Shown here piece after piece: positions 5,040 to 8,514 of a stretch of DNA of 8,514 nt; position 1 is the first letter of the stretch; each line of letters begins with the position of its first letter. The notes below the pieces were generated by a model. That model made no database searches. It had not been told where the DNA came from and worked only from the letters and a program-made list of their open reading frames with translations. Location: the NCBI GenBank assembly GCA_902766845.1, contig CACXFD010000080.1:1-8514 (forward strand), given 5' to 3'. The position numbers and the translations under genes are program-made. The stretch comes from an uncultured Lachnospiraceae bacterium (GTDB lineage Bacteria; Bacillota; Clostridia; Lachnospirales; Lachnospiraceae).

Positions 5040-6220
5040 CCGATCCGGCGTGCGCCGTCCCCGATACCGGCCGTATAGAAGTCCGCCGCATAGCCGACCG
5101 CCTCCAGATACCGCTGTCCGGCGTTCTCGACGAAGGCCTCCAGCCGGTCCTTCTTCACCAGGCTGACCGTACAGCCTCCGAAGCCCGCGCCGGTCATGCG
5201 CGACCCGAGCACGCCCGGCTCCGTCAGCGCGGCCTCCACGAGCGCGTCGAGCTCTTTCCCGGTCACCTCGTAATCATTCTTCAGGGACATATGCGACGCG
5301 GTCATCAGCCGGCCGAAGCCCTCCAGATCCCCGCGGCCCAGCACCGAAACGGCCTCCACGGTCCGTTCGTTCTCGGTGACCGCGTGGCGCGCGCGCCGAA
5401 ACAGCACCGGATCCAAGATCCGCTCCTGCTCTTCCTTCAGCTGCGCCAGGGAAAGGGCCCCGAGCGACGGGACATCCCGCTCCGTCCGGATCCGCCGCAG
5501 GGCCTCTTCGCACTGGGCGCGGCGCTCATTGTATTTGGACTCGCCGAGGCGGCGCTTTTTATTGGTCGAGGCGATCACGAGCGCGCAGTCCCCGAGCGTG
5601 AGCGGCACCTGCGTGCAGTCCAGCGTTTCGGTATTCAGGAACATCGCGTGATCCTGCCGACCCACCGCGACCGCGTACTGGTCCATGATCCCGCAGTTGA
5701 CGCCGTTGAAGCGGTTCTCGCTCTCCTGGCAGACCCGGGCGATCTCTTCCGCGCTCATCGAAAAGCCCTCAAAGTCCCGCAGAAAGACCGCGGTCCCGAC
5801 CTCGACCGATGCGGACGAGGACAGTCCGGATCCGTTCGGCAGGTCGCCCCAGAGCAGGACGTCATATCCTCCGGTCACGGCGACGCCGCGATTCATGAGC
5901 GTCCGGAAGACGCCGAGCGGATAATTGGCCCAGCCGAACGTATCGACCTTCCGCTCCGGGATCTCGCTGACCTCGGTCACGCCGGCCCACGGCACGTTGA
6001 CCGACGCGAGCCGGACGGTCCGGTCTTCGCGGCGGCGCACCGCAAAATAGGTCCCCATCGTCAGCGCGCACGGAAAGACGTGGCCTCCGTTATAATCCGT
6101 ATGCTCTCCGATCAGGTTCACGCGGCCCGGCGAGAAGTACAGCCGCACCTCTCCCCCGGCCCCGTAGGTCTCTTCAAACTTCGAAAGGATCTGCTCCCGG
6201 ATGCTGAGCGTTTCCCCCAT
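5036..6220 (-). CDS. galK: Galactokinase
   Basis: Cytoplasmic GHMP-family kinase that converts galactose and ATP to galactose-1-phosphate, the first committed Leloir step. All signatures are present in 394 residues, the usual length: the galactokinase motif SPGRVNLIGEHTDYNGG (30-46) with Arg33 and sugar-binding Glu39, His40 and Asp42; the ATP-binding loop GDLPNGSGLSSSAS (125-138); catalytic Asp180 in CGIMDQYA (176-183); and the third GHMP motif GSRMTGAGFGGC (339-350). I place the start at 6220 because AAAGGGAG (6228-6235) lies 7 nt upstream; the in-frame ATG at 6259 would add 13 unconserved basic residues. No galT or galE is in the window, and the next gene upstream is glutamine synthetase, 116 bp away. 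It plausibly serves the alpha-galactoside operon beyond the tRNA but looks separately transcribed from it. Confidence 0.97.
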   Translation of the reverse strand: MGETLSIREQILSKFEETYGAGGEVRLYFSPGRVNLIGEHTDYNGGHVFPCALTMGTYFAVRRREDRTVRLASVNVPWAGVTEVSEIPERKVDTFGWANYPLGVFRTLMNRGVAVTGGYDVLLWGDLPNGSGLSSSASVEVGTAVFLRDFEGFSMSAEEIARVCQESENRFNGVNCGIMDQYAVAVGRQDHAMFLNTETLDCTQVPLTLGDCALVIASTNKKRRLGESKYNERRAQCEEALRRIRTERDVPSLGALSLAQLKEEQERILDPVLFRRARHAVTENERTVEAVSVLGRGDLEGFGRLMTASHMSLKNDYEVTGKELDALVEAALTEPGVLGSRMTGAGFGGCTVSLVKKDRLEAFVENAGQRYLEAVGYAADFYTAGIGDGARRIG

Positions 6221-6336
6221 GATGGATCTCCCTTTCCGCCGGCCGTGAGGCGCCGGCATTTCCTTTTTGCGGCTCCGGCCGTCCGGCCCGGTCCGCCGCT
6301 CCGGCCGTACGCGGCCGTCCGATGCACAGGATATGC
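6221..6336. other. GC-rich gap between glutamine synthetase and galK
   Basis: No gene and no convincing promoter are seen. The motif CGGCCGT recurs three times between 6260 and 6325, and CGGCCG-based short hairpins are possible (one pairs two GCCGGC copies around 6238-6258), but none has a U-run. galK may therefore be expressed partly by readthrough from glutamine synthetase, or from a weak promoter I cannot identify. Confidence 0.5.
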
Positions 6337-8415
6337 TTATACGTAAAACAGGATATCGGCGTATGTCGGGAACGGCCAGTACCGTTTGTCCGTGATCTTC
6401 TCGAGACCGTCCGCCACTTCACGCGCCCGGTCCATGGCCGGCACCACGTGCTCCGCGCACCAGTACGAGCCCTGCACCGTATCCGCGGGGATCTTCCGGA
6501 CCGCCTCCTCGAGCCGGTCCGCGGCCGACGCCAGCTCCGCGGCCTCGTTGGTCAGCCGGCGCACCTGCGCCTCTTCCACGGCCGCCTCGATGCCGATCGT
6601 CTTTTTGGCCGCCACGCCCGACGCCAGGTCGCCCGAGCAGCTCATCACGGCCGGCAGGATCTGGCGGCGGATCATATCGACCGTGGTCCTCGCCTCGATC
6701 CGGACGATGTTGCGGTATTCCTCGAGCAGGATCTCGCGGCGCGAGGCCACCTCCTGCGCGGTATAGATCCCGTGGCGCGCGAACAGCGCGAGGTTCTTGT
6801 CATCGGTATAATGGACCAGCGCCTCGGGCGTGGTCTTATAGTTGGGCAGTCCGCGCCGCTCGGCTTCCTCCTGCCACTCCCGGCTGTAGCCGTTTCCGTT
6901 GAACAGGATCCGCTGATGGGCGCGCAGCTCGCGGGTGACGAGCTCCGTCAGGGCACGCTCAAAATCCGGCGCAGCCTCGAGCTCCGCGGCAAACTGGGCC
7001 AGCTCGTCCGCGACGATCGTATTCAGGATCACGTTCGTGCAGCCGATGTTGAAATCGCTGCCGAGCATGCGGAACTCGAACTTGTTGCCCGTGAACGCGA
7101 ACGGCGACGTGCGGTTGCGGTCCGTATTGTCCTTCGGAATCCGCGGCAGCGCCATCACGCCGATGTTCATCGTGTCATGGGCCGATGCCGTGTACAGCGT
7201 GCCCCGGATGATCGAATCGATCACGCGCCCGAGTTCGTCCCCGACGTAGACCGATACGACCGCGGGCGGGGCTTCGTCCCCGCCGAGGCGGCGGTCGTTG
7301 CCGGCGCTCGCGACCGACAGGCGCAGCAGGTCGCTGTATTCATCCACGCCCTTGATCACGGCCGTCAAAAACAGCAGGAACTGCGCGTTCTCGCGCGGCG
7401 TATCGCCGGGCTCGAGCAGGTTCTCGCCGGCGTCCGTGGACATCGACCAGTTGTTATGCTTGCCGGACCCGTTCACGCCTGCGAACGGCTTTTCATGCAG
7501 CAGGCAGACGAAGCCGTGCCGGTCCGCGATCCGCTTCATGACCTCCATGGTCAGCTGGTTCTGGTCCGTCGCGATATTGACCGTCGTATAGACCGGGGCC
7601 ATCTCGTGCTGGCACGGGGCGACCTCGTTATGCTCCGTCTTCGCGTAGATGCCGAGGCGCCAGAGCTCCCGGTCCAGTTCCTCCATGAACGCCTTGACGC
7701 GCGGCCGGATGGAGCCGTAATAATGATCCTCCAGCTCCTGCCCCTTCGGGGCCGGCGCGCCGAACAGCGTGCGGCCGGTCAGGATCAGGTCCTCGCGGCG
7801 CGCGTAATCGGTCTTGTTGATCAGGAAATACTCCTGCTCGGGGCCCACCATCGTAGTGACGCGGCGCGTCTCCTTGCCGAACAGCCGGAGGATCCGGACG
7901 GCCTGACGGCTGACCGCGTCCATCGAACGCAGCAGCGGCGTCTTCTTATCCAGGACCTCGCCGCGGAAAGAGCAGAACGCGGTCGGGATGCAGAGCGTAT
8001 CGTCCTTGATGAACGCATACGACGTCGGGTCCCAGGCCGTGTAGCCGCGAGCCTCGAACGTGGCGCGCAGGCCGCCGGACGGGAAGCTGGACGCGTCGGA
8101 TTCCCCCTTGACCAGCTCCTTGCCGGAGAACTCCATCAGGACCTTCCCGCCGGGCTGCGGCGTGATGAAGCTGTCGTGCTTCTCCGCGGTCATGCCGGTC
8201 ATCGGATGGAACCAGTGGGTGTAGTGCGTGGCGCCCTTCTCCACGGCCCAGTCCTTCATCGCGTCGGCGATCACGTTCGCCATGCTCAGATCCAGCGGAC
8301 GGCCCAGCTCGATCGTGCGGTGCAGCGCCTCGTACGTATCGCGCGGGAGCCGCTCTTCCATCTCGCGGTCATTGAAGACCATCTCTCCGAACAGGTTCGG
8401 AATGTTCTTGTCCAT
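6337..8415 (-). CDS. glnN: Glutamine synthetase, type III
   Basis: ATP-dependent ligase that makes glutamine from glutamate and ammonia. At 692 residues it has the size of type III (GlnN) enzymes, not the about 450-470 of type I. Seen in order: the type III N-terminus with NLFGEMVFND (7-16) and ATHYTHWFHPMTGMTAEKHDSF (62-83); SSFPSGGLRATFEARGYTAWDPTS (109-132); the metal-site strand VGPEQEYFLI (190-199; Glu193 and Glu195); TEHNEVAPCQHE (260-271); GVNGSGKHNNWSMST (313-327) with the glutamate/ammonia-site residues; AGNDRRLGGDEAPP (371-384); and NRTSPFAFTGNKFEFRM (434-450). No key residue appears lost. GGAGG (8421-8425) lies 5 nt before ATG. It is co-directional with galK but has no metabolic link to it, so adjacency is probably incidental. 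The symbol follows usage for type III enzymes. Confidence 0.97.
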   Translation of the reverse strand: MDKNIPNLFGEMVFNDREMEERLPRDTYEALHRTIELGRPLDLSMANVIADAMKDWAVEKGATHYTHWFHPMTGMTAEKHDSFITPQPGGKVLMEFSGKELVKGESDASSFPSGGLRATFEARGYTAWDPTSYAFIKDDTLCIPTAFCSFRGEVLDKKTPLLRSMDAVSRQAVRILRLFGKETRRVTTMVGPEQEYFLINKTDYARREDLILTGRTLFGAPAPKGQELEDHYYGSIRPRVKAFMEELDRELWRLGIYAKTEHNEVAPCQHEMAPVYTTVNIATDQNQLTMEVMKRIADRHGFVCLLHEKPFAGVNGSGKHNNWSMSTDAGENLLEPGDTPRENAQFLLFLTAVIKGVDEYSDLLRLSVASAGNDRRLGGDEAPPAVVSVYVGDELGRVIDSIIRGTLYTASAHDTMNIGVMALPRIPKDNTDRNRTSPFAFTGNKFEFRMLGSDFNIGCTNVILNTIVADELAQFAAELEAAPDFERALTELVTRELRAHQRILFNGNGYSREWQEEAERRGLPNYKTTPEALVHYTDDKNLALFARHGIYTAQEVASRREILLEEYRNIVRIEARTTVDMIRRQILPAVMSCSGDLASGVAAKKTIGIEAAVEEAQVRRLTNEAAELASAADRLEEAVRKIPADTVQGSYWCAEHVVPAMDRAREVADGLEKITDKRYWPFPTYADILFYV

Positions 8416-8491
8416 CGGTTCCTCCAGGAGTGCCGCCGACCGGATCTGTCAGGCCGGTTTAGATTATTAAGCAAAAAGCGGGTACCAAGGC

Positions 8492-8500
8492 AGTATAACA
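8492..8500 (-). promoter_or_regulatory. Extended -10 element of the glutamine synthetase promoter (-35 beyond window)
   Basis: The minus strand reads TGT-TATACT, an extended -10 box. With a 17-bp spacer the -35 box would begin exactly one base past the window end, so it cannot be seen. The implied start near 8485 gives a leader of about 70 nt, which contains an ACCGG/CCGGT inverted repeat (8440-8459 region) but no riboswitch I recognise. Confidence 0.6.
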
Positions 8501-8514
8501 CACTTTTCACTTAA

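Noticed and set aside
6221..6259. Upstream ATG at 6259 as galactokinase start
   Set aside because: The extra 13 residues are basic and unlike galactokinases, while the ATG at 6220 has a well-placed AAAGGGAG site.
4892..6346. A 484-codon plus-strand open frame opposite galK
   Set aside because: Codon-aligned antisense to galK, with Arg/His-rich composition and no motif; its first codons also lie over the tRNA promoter.
6322..8514. A 730-codon plus-strand open frame opposite glutamine synthetase
   Set aside because: Same codon-aligned antisense artefact; the minus-strand frame encodes an unmistakable type III glutamine synthetase.

Overview
The window is a GC-rich stretch of a bacterial chromosome in which every gene I can support lies on the minus strand. 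The encoded proteins (a type III glutamine synthetase of the 690-residue class, a MelB-like symporter and a family GH36 alpha-galactosidase without a signal peptide) and the strong sigma-70/sigma-A-type promoters and Shine-Dalgarno sites fit a GC-rich member of the Clostridia, possibly Lachnospiraceae-like. The species assignment is inference and was not tested by a search.

Layout, read in the direction of transcription (high to low coordinates): type III glutamine synthetase (8415-6337), preceded by an extended -10 promoter element at the right edge; galactokinase galK (6220-5036); a tRNA-Leu with anticodon AAG (4881-4799) with its own consensus promoter and a textbook terminator (4792-4755); then a probable sugar operon made of a TetR-family regulator (4583-4005), an unrecognised GT-B-like glycosyltransferase-type protein (4008-2536) whose start codon overlaps the regulator's stop, a MelB-type sugar:cation symporter (2442-1021), and the N-terminal 293 residues of a GH36 alpha-galactosidase (879 to beyond base 1).

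Working model: the MelB-like carrier imports an alpha-galactoside such as melibiose, the cytoplasmic GH36 enzyme releases galactose, and galactokinase phosphorylates it for the Leloir pathway. galT and galE are not in the window. The TetR protein probably controls its own strong promoter, which has a palindromic spacer and is flanked by two further inverted repeats. The glutamine synthetase and the tRNA look like unrelated housekeeping neighbours.

The least explained element is the 490-residue GT-B-like protein, translationally coupled to the regulator. It is the best candidate for something not yet described, but nothing here proves a new system. The long plus-strand open frames are antisense shadows produced by GC-rich codon usage.
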